From: Pezicula radicicola
Taxonomy: Eukaryota; Ascomycota; Leotiomycetes; Helotiales; Dermateaceae
Direction: 5' to 3'
Length of the DNA stretch: 64,000 nucleotides
Assembly: GCA_003008705.1 (NCBI GenBank)
Contig: PDUO01000040.1
Location: 124,001 to 188,000 of the forward strand
The notes under the pieces are model-generated. The model was given only the letters and a program-made list of their open reading frames with translations. It was not told where the DNA came from and searched no databases. Positions 45,373 to 55,581 of the stretch are shown here, piece by piece. A program made the translations under genes and the position numbers. Position 1 is the stretch's first letter. Every line of letters starts with the position of its first letter.

Positions 45373-46339
45373 CTACGCCCATAAAATAGTGCGACCACCA
45401 TCTACATCCAAGTTCACACCAGTGATGAACTTGCCTTCATCGCTAGAAAGGAACAACACGGCATTTGCTACATCGATGGTCTCGGTTAAGCGACCAAGAG
45501 GGACATTTCCCAAGAACTTCTGACGATTCTCAGGTGTGTCAGGAACACCAGCAAAAGTTTCAAACCTGTTTTGGAGAATGATATTATTAGCTGAAGCGCG
45601 TATTTAACATAATTTCTTGTAGTACTTACAGTCCAGTTCCACATAACAGAGGGCATACACTATTGACTCTGATTTGCTGCGGACCAAATTCCAAAGCTAG
45701 ACCTTTCGTTGCCTTCAAGTACCACAATTTGGATCAGCAATTTTCTAAATAGGAATCCATCGGAATGTCACTCACATTTGAGACTGCGCCTTTGCTTGCA
45801 TTATACCATACTAAGCCCTGTCTCGGCCGGCTAGCACCACAACTTGAGATATTAACAACAATACCGCCCTTCGCCTCCACAAACAATGGAAATACCGCTG
45901 CGACAGAATGGAAAATTCCCAGAACATTGACATTGAAGCAGCGCTCAAAGTCAGATTCCGTGACTTCCAAAGTGGGCTTGTTCTTGTAGCTTGTTCCAGC
46001 GTTGTTGATCAAGATATCAAGCTTTCCGAACTCCTTAGTTACGCGAGCTACAGCAGCGTCCCAATCTGGACGCTGGGTTACGTTCATTTGCTGCACCACA
46101 ATCTGGCCTGGGAAGTCGGCTGCAATTTTTTCAGCGCCTTCTGTGTTGATGTCTCCTATGAATACTTTGGCTCCTTCGGTGGCAAAAAGACGCGAGATTG
46201 CGGCACCGAAGCCTGAACCTCCACCTATGCAAATAGGTGATGTTAATAGAGTCTCATATCATGTCAGAGACGTTTATTAGAGGACCGTACCTGTCACAAG
46301 TGCAACCTTGCCAGCCAAGCGTCCATTTGAAGAAGTCAT
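45373..46339 (-). CDS. Short-chain dehydrogenase/reductase (SDR)
   Basis: Exons 46339..46291, 46224..45776, 45712..45630 and 45565..45373 give 257 residues, a classical SDR. NAD(P) binding is by TGGGSGFGAAIS (residues 16-27, formed across intron 1); then come NNAGTSY, the catalytic Ser in NISSCG, and Tyr157/Lys161 in WYNASKGA. The Asp after strand beta2 (FIGDIN) favours NAD over NADP. The C-terminus (GVNLDVDGGRTI) is the standard end. Closest in general style are glucose 1-dehydrogenase/3-oxoacyl-reductase-like fungal SDRs. In this neighbourhood it could oxidise an aldose to a lactone, the substrate of the nearby lactonase, but this is inference. Confidence 0.92.
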
Positions 46340-46695
46340 TGTAGAATTAAGAGTGAAAAATATAGCACAAACTTGAAAATGTGAGGCAGAGGATAATTTT
46401 AAAATGTTTGTAGGTTAGGAATTCTGAATGATTGAAGAGACGCCATATATGTTTACATGATTGCTTGAAACCCCGGAATAATACACTACCGCTAACTAAT
46501 TTATCGGAGTATGGGTGGGGAGAGTCGTACCGAAACACCTGTATGCAGTTCTCGAAGCTAAGGGCGAGCTGTGAGTTCTGAAGAGTTATCACAAGCATGA
46601 ATTATGAGAATTATGGGAATCAAGCTATGAGGAATTTCTCATTCATTATATACGAAAGAACTACAAAAGTATAAGTTCATCTACTACTATCAACT
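46340..46695. other. Intergenic, nothing recognised
   Basis: Promoter of the SDR gene and end of the Dabb gene. No features stand out. Confidence 0.35.
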
Positions 46696-47183
46696 TCAAG
46701 CTGGGAACTCCAAATCGTAGGCCAAAGTCCCATGAGAATCATCACAAAGTGCTTCTCGCAGCTTGTGCACCCTTCAGTCTTTTGTCAGTCACAGCAGCAT
46801 TGTGGATACAGTTCTGAGAATGGCAACATACTTCAAATGTGCGGGGTGATCGCCATAGACTATAACGTCTTCTGCCTTTTCGAGCACTGCCACGAGACCA
46901 AAGTCATAACCTTTCGATCTGTGGCTAGTGGCAGGTAACGGAGGTCCAAACTCCACTTTCTGGAGACCTGAGGAAGGGTAGTACTGTGAGTTTGATTCTG
47001 TTTGCGGCGACCCGAGAATACGTACCTGGGATTATTCCAACCATCGCATGACCTTCTCGTTTAAGCTCAGATATCTGTTCAGCCGTTACCCCGAATTTTA
47101 ACTTGAAGAGAACTTTATAGAATATTAGTACTTGGAGTTAGATACAGTGATCTGGGGTATGTACCAATATGATAGACTGCCAT
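46696..47183 (-). CDS. Stress-responsive Dabb (dimeric alpha/beta barrel) domain protein
   Basis: Four small exons, 47183..47165, 47112..47026, 46967..46832 and 46771..46696, splice in phase to 105 residues, exactly one Dabb domain (PF07876). It opens MAVYHIVLFKLK, the diagnostic first strand, followed by MVGIIPGLQKVEFGPPLP, DFGLVAVLEKAEDVIVYG and HPAHLKVHKLREALCD. The single exons are below common ORF length cut-offs, so the gene is easily missed. Dabb proteins form dimeric ferredoxin-like barrels. Some are enzymes, such as polyketide cyclases or olivetolic acid cyclase, and others have unknown function. It lies between the SDR and the divergently transcribed lactonase, consistent with a shared pathway. 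Confidence 0.88.
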
Positions 47184-47714
47184 TTTATCGCAGGGCAGGA
47201 GGTACAGGAATTGGAAGAAGCTGCTGTTGAAACCTGAGTAGTAGTCAGTAATTTGAAGTTGATGGTTTATGAGATTGCACTCTGCTTCGCCATATTCAGG
47301 AAGGAGGAAGTGTGCGGGTGCGGGAGCGGGAGCGGGGTCGTTCCCATGCTGCCCCCATTCTTCGGACGTAGTTGGTGGAAAGCTAGCCGAGCGATCATCG
47401 TCCTATGACTTCGTAGTTGCTCCCCCACAAGAAAGTCCGGTCCCAAGACATTACTTTCAGACTGTTTAGATTTAAAAGTTAATATCTGTACCATTTTTAG
47501 GAATTCAAGTAAGAACCAAATGTAATAAAAACTGTGCCGTGGAGCTCCACCCTCGTGTCGATGTGAAGATCAATTTCCTAAAGGATATTAAAAGATAAGC
47601 GATCTGAAGTGGGGTAAACACACACAACACCTTCAGTTTTCATAATCTCTCCATCTTCAATCGGGGGTGTCTACTGTACACGTAAATTGGGCTCTAGAAG
47701 AGAACCTACTGACG
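47184..47714. other. Divergent promoter between Dabb and lactonase genes
   Basis: About 530 bp serves both genes. It includes GC-rich tandem GCGGGA/GCGGGT units near 47315-47340 (GTGCGGGTGCGGGAGCGGGA). No open frame is supported. Confidence 0.4.
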
Positions 47715-49015
47715 ATGGAATTCGCACAGCACAGCCAAGTGGCATTATTTCCAGAAATTTTGAATGTACAGAACAACAGCGCAATCCTCAATAATGTACC
47801 TGCCGGCTTTGAAAAGGTGTCCGTAGAATTCATACAAGACAATCTCGCTGTTATTCCTGGAGAATGGAATATTGCCGATCTCAGTCAGTTCTTATATCTC
47901 TCCTCTTACAGATGTTTTGCTAACCTGTGGATTATTTGTTGGTTCAGAAACCACGTTTTACGACCTTCAAACAAACGAGTCCATATTGGCAGCAAACCTA
48001 GCTCAAATCAAGGGCACGGATTTTATAGCGTGGGACAAATCGTTCTTTGACTTCATCGGCACAAGTGCGACTATTGAGATTATTCTGTCATTCCCAGGAG
48101 TAGAACATGTTCACGAGGCACCTGTATATGTGCCTGAATCCAATGAGCTTCTGTTTTCGGATACCTCAGCACTAGGGTGGCTGTGGGCTCTTAATCTTGA
48201 TAATTATGAGGTATTCTATCCCACCTCATCCTGAAGTACAAAGCATACGTTTGACTGACATTATTTAGACACGAAACATAACCACAAACCCACCTCTTTA
48301 TAATGTCAATGGCGGGACTTCCCGCAATGGAAATGTCTACCTTACCACGAATGGTTCCCCAGTCCGTGGGATCTATTCATTTAACCCGAAAGATGGTACT
48401 GCAGTTCCGGTTCTGAATAACTATCGTGGCCGCCATCTCAACAGTCCGAATGACCTGGTCCTTGACTCGAAAGGGAACATCTGGTTCACAGACCCTGCTT
48501 ACGGTTGGTACCAGTCTTGGCCAGGGGTCCAAGCTCCAGAACTCCCAAACTCTATCTACTTCTTCAACACTACCTCAAAAGCACTCATTACAGTCTCCAA
48601 CTCTGTAGTGCTTGCTCCGAATGGTCTCGCGTTTTCAGAAGATGAGTCGATCCTTTATGTCTCAGACTCCAACTCTCTATCAGGACGGCCACTTCAAACT
48701 TCTCATGCAAGTCAACGCAATATCTGGGCTTTCGATGTTAGCGGCACAAGCATCAGTAACCCAAGGTTGGTGTATGTCGCTGAAGCAGGTTGGCCTGATG
48801 GAATTAGAATAACCAGTAACGGCTTTCTAATCGTTACTGTGTTTGGAGGTGCAGATGTTATTGATCCCAAAAGTGGTTTATTGCTGGGGAGGATCAACAC
48901 GGCGGGTGATATTATCTTCAATGTTGAGCCTATTCCTGGAACTGGAACGTGGTTCTTAACTGGTCAGAATCATATCTACAAGGTTACTTTGGCAGAGAAG
49001 GCTCTCTTGAGATGA
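47715..49015 (+). CDS. SMP-30/gluconolactonase-like lactonohydrolase
   Basis: Exons 47715..47883, 47948..48210 and 48269..49015 give 392 residues. Intron 1 is the 64-nt GTCAGT...GGTTCAG with TGCTAACC; a shorter acceptor would leave only 28 nt. The beta-propeller has the metal-site motifs of the fungal lactonohydrolase/SMP-30 family (PF08450): HEAPVYVPESNELLFSD, LNSPNDLVLDSKGNIWFTDP, APNGLAFSEDESILYVSDS and GWPDGIRITSNG. These supply the Glu, Asn and Asp ligands of the calcium centre. The family opens sugar lactones or related esters. No signal peptide is seen at ATG 47715, although many relatives are secreted, so an unrecognised upstream exon is possible. In context it could hydrolyse the lactone made by the SDR. 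Confidence 0.88.
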
Positions 49016-49982
49016 AAAGAAGTATTTAGATTACTTGGCTGTAAATACTTCAGTTGACACCATAGTTTGAATGAAGCGTCTGACAGCATGGATCCCATGG
49101 ACAGCAAGCTTGCTAGTTTCAAACCTTTGTAATGAAAGGCAATCATAGTTGTAAAGTTTGAGAAGCATTAAGAAAGCCAATTATCTTATGGATAATTATA
49201 GATAGGAATATACACGCCTAAACTTATACCTAAAGTCGGTGGGGAGTACAGTCTCCGCAGTTGGGACTTCGCAGTTTGACTTGGTGCTAGCAGGGAATGG
49301 GGCTGTTGCAGCCATTGGAGTTGCAGTCTCGAAAAAAGAGAAGAGGTCAGCAAAAAGGCCAAGCGAAGCGACACCACCAGGAACACCTAACCGAGTGTAG
49401 CGATATGTATGTCTCAAATTTGAGCTTGACAGCCAAATTAGCTCAGGTCACTTAGCTTCTTCAGCAATCCGCCTGAACAGAACTCCAAGCCTTTGCAAAC
49501 TAATTGGAAAGCGAATAGAACTGCTGAACAGAGAACTAATCGGAGAATAGAATGACCAACGCGTGGTTAACGAATGGGCCTATAATCACACAAACTCGTG
49601 GTGGGCAGCGTTGCCTTGTGCTAACTAAAACTGGCATTATGGTTAAATTAGGGAATTGCTATTTGGAATGCGCCACGGCCTTTACCAAATGCTCCTTTAA
49701 CTAGTGAATTCAAAGCAATGGCTCAAGCAGCCTAGGTGAGACGGTGCGCAGATTTTGAAAAGGTGAGATTGGTCGCAGGGAATTATATGTTGGAAGGATC
49801 CCACGGAAATCATGTCACGTCGGAAGCAGGTAAGAGAGTAAAGGCCTAAGTGAATTTCTTCAGACAAGTCGAACCAACGCTGTTGGCATAACAGGTTGAA
49901 AGATCAAAACGCCAGCGGGTTTACAAAACGAGTCAAATGGCAGTACTCTGCCCCTTGCACGGAATTTCCAGTAGTGCCAGTT
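49016..49982. other. Intergenic containing an orphan duplicated exon
   Basis: Apart from the duplicated exon at 49230-49315 this holds no gene. AAGCGAAGCGACACCACC near 49366-49383 is shared with the promoter near 50.67 kb. Confidence 0.5.
49230..49315 (-). pseudogene. Orphan copy of exon 1 of the downstream gene
   Basis: ATG 49315 to a GTATAAG donor at 49229 encodes MAATAPFPASTKSNCEVPTA and eight more residues, clearly paralogous to the first exon of the gene at 49983-50531 (MAATAPSSARAKSSCELPTA). Similarity continues into the 5' flank and the first part of the intron, but no second exon follows. It is 86 nt against 88 in the intact copy and would leave the wrong phase. It is a partial gene duplication. 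Confidence 0.6.
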
Positions 49983-50531
49983 TTATGCTGAGCACTCTTC
50001 AACAAATTCACCATCTCCGCGCTCCTCAGCAACCTCAATGTCGAGCTCCAGCTCACCAAGAGCAATTGCCATATTACAAATCTTGGCCTCAATGTCACCC
50101 TCGTCGTCGATGTCGTCCTCCAAGTCGAGACCGTGCATGAAACGCATCATCTTGACGTGCAACAAGTAGTCGAGGATTTCGCGGTTACGGCGCTTCTTTT
50201 GGAGCTCGTAGAAGGCACGGTTTGGTGTCTTCTTCTTCTCCTTGAAGCGTTCGGCTAGCTTCGGGAGGGGCGCATTGTTCTTCTGAACGCCGGTTGGGCG
50301 GGCTGGGTCAACGTGAGCGGCCCAACGTCCTTGTTTGGCATATTTGCGTCGGGTCTTGGCCTTCTTGGCCTTGGCTGTGGTGAATTATAAAGTTACTTTG
50401 AATTCCCAATGGTAATTGCAAATAGGAGTATGCATAAACTTACACATGAAGCCGGTAGGGACTACGAGCTCTGCAGTTGGCAGTTCGCAGCTTGACTTGG
50501 CTCGTGCAGAGGATGGGGCTGTCGCAGCCAT
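49983..50531 (-). CDS. Small basic-acidic protein of unknown function
   Basis: Exons 50531..50444 and 50374..49983 (69-nt intron with GTAAGT donor and ACCACAG acceptor) give 159 residues. The N-terminal 30 residues (AKSSCELPTAELVVPTGFM) are followed by a strongly basic stretch (KAKKAKTRRKYAKQGRWAAH), a Lys/Arg-rich helix (KLAERFKEKKK, then ELQKKRRNREILDYLLHVKM), and an acidic C-terminus (DLEDDIDDEGDIEAKICNMA, EVAEERGDGEFVEE). The layout suggests a nucleic-acid- or chromatin-associated helical protein. I do not recognise the family. GC-rich, C-ending codons differ from the neighbourhood and suggest high expression. A degenerate copy of exon 1 lies about 1.2 kb away. Confidence 0.65.
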
Positions 50532-50737
50532 TGTGATAGATTGATGGTAAGGTGGTGATATGGTCGTGATACTAGGATGTCGTTTTGTAAATTGTCAGAG
50601 TTACAGTCTCGAGTAGAGACAAGGTCGAGGTCGCGAATCTGCGCATTTGCCAAAATTCTAGCGAAGCGACACCACCTGACCAAGTAAAGCAGCCTTGCGG
50701 CACTAGGCCACTGGCGCTTTAGGAGCTCAACCAGTGA

Positions 50738-50875
50738 ATTTGGGTAGCTGACTTGATTTAGATAACCCACTCGATTTGAGTATCTAACTTACCTGGGTAA
50801 CTGACTTGATTTAGATAACTGGCTTGATTTAGATAACTGACTTGATTTGGGTATTTCACTTGATTCTAGTATTGC
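50738..50875. repeat. 18-bp tandem repeat array (GATAACTGACTTGATTTA family)
   Basis: About seven units with an 18-bp period, the best three nearly identical: GGTAACTGACTTGATTTA, GATAACTGGCTTGATTTA, GATAACTGACTTGATTTG. Flanking units are degenerate. Related short arrays lie at about 2568-2640, 5085-5170, 36822-36885 and 42225-42300. Confidence 0.8.
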
Positions 50876-53210
50876 ATTTTCAAACAAAAAGGAAGCTGTT
50901 AGGGAATTACAATAATTCTTAATTACGGTTAAGGCGCGCGTAGACACAGGTAAAGCCAACCTCCGCGGCCCTTACCTATTTCCCCTGTTCCATATTAGAA
51001 ATCAGACCTCTTTAGTTTTCACTTTTTGCTTTTTCACAATAAGGAGACTTTGAGTCTGGGGCATATTCGGCTTTTGTTAGATAAGCGAAGCGACACATGG
51101 CCGAAGTATGGCAACCTTGGAATACCTCGAGGCCTGATTGCCATATGCAGACTTCAGTCCCCGAATTTTCTGATAGAAGCATACTTCTTCAATATGGATG
51201 TATTAGTCATCCTTTACCCTCTTCGTGGTTCAACGACAACAAAACTTGCAGAAAATGGTTAAGTGCAACTTCGCTTAACTAATAACGACACAACAATGCA
51301 CAAAAAGGGTTTGAAGCCTTCTTGACAACTGCAATGGGTTAAAAAGGAAATACTTACAGTAATAATATTTTAGAGACGTTAGTCTTGGCAATTTCCTTGA
51401 ATATACTTTAAGAATAGCGCAGTACCTCTTCAAGGCCTTAGCCCAAGAATTCCCAGTATTGTGGTCCAGATGAGCATAGCCGTTCAAGTCTGCTCAGCTG
51501 TTTTTATAAAGTATGCACCGGCAGTGAGAAAGAGATTTTTTTAAAGTGAATTGGCTTCGCTCTCAGCCTTTCTTTTCTTCCTCGCTAAAATGGATTCTCA
51601 ACTTCCAAAAAAAACCACCAAAAAAGGGAGAAAACGGCAAAACTCTAGCAAACTGGAACTAAGCCAGCTACTAAAGGGAAACCAGACGAACTGAGTTTTT
51701 TGAAGGATGAAATTTATATGATAGCATGCTCTACAGTGAGCCTACGGTATCGTCCCCTCCCTGAGGGGATTAACGCATGCAGGTCTTATGATGATCGAAA
51801 GAGAGCATACTTCTGTGCACGTTTAGCAGTTCTTAATACTCAAGGAGGGGGACATACCAGATTATTAGTTGTGAGCGTGCCAACCACCCACCCACCCAAG
51901 GCATATGTTTGTTTTGTTTGTTGGAAAACAAGTCTGCTAAATGGTTTATCAAGTCCTCTTTCAAATTAAGCGAGGAGGCAGAAAAAGAAGCTAATACTCG
52001 TAATAGCCATTTCAACCACCGCCTTGGGCCTCCTAAAAGGTTGGTACATAATAATATTGGCAGGCGATAGGTTTTATTAGTCCACTGCTAATGTACACTC
52101 AGGGCTAAGTGAATCGAGGTATAGAACAGATATCAAGCCGTGATAGCCAATAGAAGCAATTAATTGTGTCTGCAAAGGTTGATCGCTTTATAGCCATTAT
52201 CCCAACTAACCACCTTCTAGCTCAACACAAAACTCAAACTACACCAACTCAAGCCCTACCAAAGTTTTGCATCAAAAGTTAGTCCCGAATAAGAGGATCC
52301 TAACACTATTACTATATTCAACATCCCTGTATTTATTCTAAGCAGTATAAACTAAAATCAAAGAAGCTCCACTCTCTATTAAATATAGTATTATAACTTC
52401 TACTTCTTAACAGCTTCGAATTCACTCTTTGACTTTCACTACTTCAACAAATTAACTACCTAAATTCAAACTTTCTAAAAGTCCTCCCCAAAAATCATGT
52501 AGATATTCCACAACATAAACCATAAGCCTTAATTCCTCTACAACCATCTCCACAACGACCCACAACCAGACCATTATACAATTACAAGACTATCTCTAGC
52601 ATTGACAATAACCATTTAATTCGTGTCATAAAACCGCTAGTCGTAGCAACAGACGAGCAGTTGACAAAAAAGACAAAGTGTTGAATATAGTCAATATTCA
52701 TGCAGAAGGCTATCGAACAAGTGGGTAAAGTATGGAGGCAATATTCTATTACTATTGTAGTTGTCTAGTTAGAAACTAACTAAGAAGTCAAGGAAGTTGT
52801 CAAGTTAAGCTTGGCCACTAGTCTAAAAGAGGAATAGGTCGACCATTCCTATGGTGAGTTATGTGAGTTGTACGAATAATATCTCACCATTCAACACAAA
52901 GTATAATTTATTTTAGAGTAGTTATACTTAACTGTCTTAGGGGTCTGCCCTGCCAAAATCTACAGTGATCATAAAAAAATAATCCCAGCATCTGTGAGCA
53001 AGAAGGATAGAAGCAAATTTCCACAGTTATAGATAATGCCTTCCTTACTTATTTTCAAGTTTAATTACGAAAACTTAGAAGTTAAGTCTTTATTAGTTTT
53101 CCCTTTTTTTGTTAGAGTTAAGATATTAAGTTATTTTTTAATTAGGAGATTAACTAGTTAATAGAAAGATTAAACAATTGTGTACAATGGTTATTTTGTG
53201 CAACTCTTTT

Positions 53211-53321
53211 CATTGTGTGAAGAGAGCTAAAGCGGGCAAGAAGTAAGGCTGTATACAAAAGTGAGGTTTTGTATGCCACGGGACTCGGAACAAGTATTCC
53301 TCCGATTCCATTCCACACAAT
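53211..53321. repeat. Nested inverted repeats, MITE-like
   Basis: CATTGTGTGAA (53211-53221) is mirrored by TTCCACACAATG (53310-53321) with one mismatch. Inside, ATACAAAA (53253-53260) and TTTTGTAT (53267-53274) form a perfect 8-bp stem around GTGAGG. The flanks are AT-rich. It could be a small miniature inverted-repeat element; no target-site duplication was confirmed. Confidence 0.35.
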
Positions 53322-53815
53322 GCTAGGAGTGTAGATAATAATATACTTTGTGTAAAATTAGTATTTATACAGTACCTATTTTAAATATTATATCTTACTT
53401 TAAACCATCTACCTCTTCCTATCTATTTATTAATTAAGATTACTTACACCTCTGACCCCTATCTATAAGTAATATTAGATAGAGGTAGTACGGTTTCCAC
53501 CGTGCCTTAAACAACTTTATAAGACATCTAAAGACGCCTGATTATCTTTAAGATATTAATAATAGAGAAAACGCTAAGAGAATAGGCTATCTACTAAGTA
53601 GTAAATCATCTTATATTGAGAAATTAAGTTATATTAGAATAAAAACTCAACTTATATATTAACATTAGCTATCTCAAAAAATCAGAAAACCACTTGTCAT
53701 CGCCGCCGACACGTATATAACAGCAACTGCATCAATGATAACAGATATATCCAATCTTTAAAGAGGAGATGGACGTAACTACCTCTGAAGTCTTATGCTA
53801 AGTCCATCCCCGACC

Positions 53816-54915
53816 CTAAACCTCCTCATTCCCACCAATCCACACTCTAGTAACCCTCTCCAAACCCCCCTTCAACCACCCAGTCTCCAAATTCGCACCC
53901 CCATCAAACCCATGATCCCCGCTCTCAAGAACCCCCCAAACCTTCTCCTCCCCAAAAGTCTCTTTCCAAGACTTAACAAGTTCTTCCGTTTCCTGATACG
54001 GAACAGCACTATCCTCTTTTCCATGATACGCAAAAAGAAACGGTACTTCCATTCCGTACTTCACTCCCTCCGCCCTTAACCTCGCCAACCTCCTCAAAGG
54101 AAACAACACCTCTTCCCGCCCCATCAACTCATACAACCTACCCTGTTGCGTAGCAACAACCGCAAGCTGCATTCTCTCCGGTGGAAAAGCAGCCGTGACA
54201 ATGCGTCCAGGTTTCATGTCCCTCAACCAATTATCCAAAATCTTCGGATCAAGTTGAGGAGCACCCATTGGACTACGAGTAGTACTCGGAGTACAATATT
54301 CCGGATTATCGTTATCGACTTTAGGATAAGCCGTAATAACCGCTCTCACTTTAAGTTCGCCATCCTCGTTGGTAAGAGGGGTAGAGAGGAGATTCAAAAC
54401 TGATTGAACGGCTAGATAACCACCAGCACTCTCTCCGTAACACAGAATACTTTTAAGATCGGGAATTATGGGTTTAGAGACGGTAGAAGAGAGGAATTTG
54501 GGGAGGGAAGAAGCGATCCAGGTCCAGAAATCGTTGATATCGGATTGGATATCGAGACCCGTTGATTCGGGGAGGAATCTATGTTCTGGGCCGATAATTA
54601 TTGCGTTGTGAAGGATGGCGTAATCGAGAGACCATTGGGTTGTCCAGTCGGGGAAGAGAGCTGAGCCTGTAATCTGTATGAGTAACAGTGAGGTTAGCTA
54701 GGTACTTTTGTCGATATTTGGGGATATGGATGCAAGGGGAAGCATACCAAGAAACCTCCGTGGAAATGTACGATGACTGGACACTTTCCACCCTTTACGT
54801 CAAGATTTTTGGGGATGAACGTATAGACTGGAATTTCTTGTTCATTTACCACTTTGTATGACGTTCGATGGATATCAAATTGGTTGAACTTTGGTGGGTA
54901 TGTTTGTTCAGTCAT
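53816..54915 (-). CDS. HSL-type alpha/beta hydrolase (fold-3 esterase)
   Basis: Exons 54915..54748 and 54673..53816 (74-nt intron, GTATGC donor, AGCTAACC branch, TCATACAG acceptor) give 341 residues. Start is MTEQTYPPKFNQF; an upstream ATG in the same frame at 55074 is less likely. The oxyanion motif is HGGF at residues 52-55, right at the splice junction. The nucleophile is Ser138 in GESAGG. AYHGKEDSAVPY supplies the acidic residue and GDHGFDGG the catalytic His. There is no signal peptide. The family hydrolyses esters of small alcohols, lactones or xenobiotics. The frame is intact. Confidence 0.9.
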
Positions 54916-55581
54916 TTTACGTAAGCAGGCAGTTGTGCCGATGAGTTGATCACTTAAGTGTGTTGGACAGTGCTGGTAGTATACGTGATCTGAGAATAAG
55001 CTGGATTGAAGATTCAGTGGCAGGAGATACAAACGACACGATATAGGGAAGCTGGTAGAATAAACATGCCACAAAGAGTAGCAAACTCTTTATATGTACA
55101 GTACTTGGCGGGGTAGCCTCCTCCTCACACCAACACTATCGCCTGCCTAGCTAGCCGCGTCACACCCTCGCAGAAGCCTCGCATTTCGGCTCTCGTAATT
55201 CCATGGAGTTAAAAGGTCTCAAGAAGGCGAGGGTGATGGCCTTAACTTTACCTCCGTCAGATCTCTCGGACATAGCATTAGCATAAGTCCAGCAATGGTT
55301 TGCTAGGCTTGCCAAAGGCTTGTCAATTGTCCGCAATAGAGGGCGGCCTGCGAGATGACAGCGGCCCAAGACTGATTTATTTATTTGCTCGCAGCTATAA
55401 TACATTATCATGCCACCATGCCCATTCCCTTCCATAAATTGGTATCTCTGTAGCAAGTAATCCCGGAGCAAATGTAAATGCTTCTGTCCCGCCTAACAGA
55501 AAAACTTCCCAACGCCAAGCCCAAATGCTTTCCCATATATGATGATCCCACCAGCCAGTAATTATTCCTATTCATACAATA
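54916..55581. other. Intergenic, nothing recognised
   Basis: Promoter of the hydrolase and 3' side of the BRCT gene. A minus-strand frame of 103 codons shows no recognisable protein. Confidence 0.4.

Larger units (their letters stand above)
50532..53815. other. Long AT-rich gene desert
   Basis: About 3.3 kb without a supportable gene. 50738-50875 is an 18-bp tandem array. From about 52000 to 53780 the DNA is highly AT-rich and stop-rich, resembling RIP-eroded repeats. A 111-bp nested inverted repeat lies at 53211-53321. An 89-codon frame at 51700-51969, including YVCFVC, might be a shred of a zinc-finger or transposon protein but has no ATG start and no clear match. Confidence 0.5.

Noticed and set aside
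47884..47911. A 28-nt intron (GTCAGT...CTTACAG) in the lactonase gene
   Set aside because: Too short for a fungal intron; the later GGTTCAG acceptor gives a 64-nt intron with a CTAAC branch site and the same phase.
49983..50531. Ribosomal protein identity for the basic small protein
   Set aside because: The Lys/Arg-rich centre resembles one superficially, but the acidic C-terminus and overall sequence match no ribosomal protein I know.
51700..51969. 89-codon frame with CFVC as a zinc-finger gene
   Set aside because: It depends on a non-ATG start, has only one Cys pair and lies in eroded repeat-like DNA.
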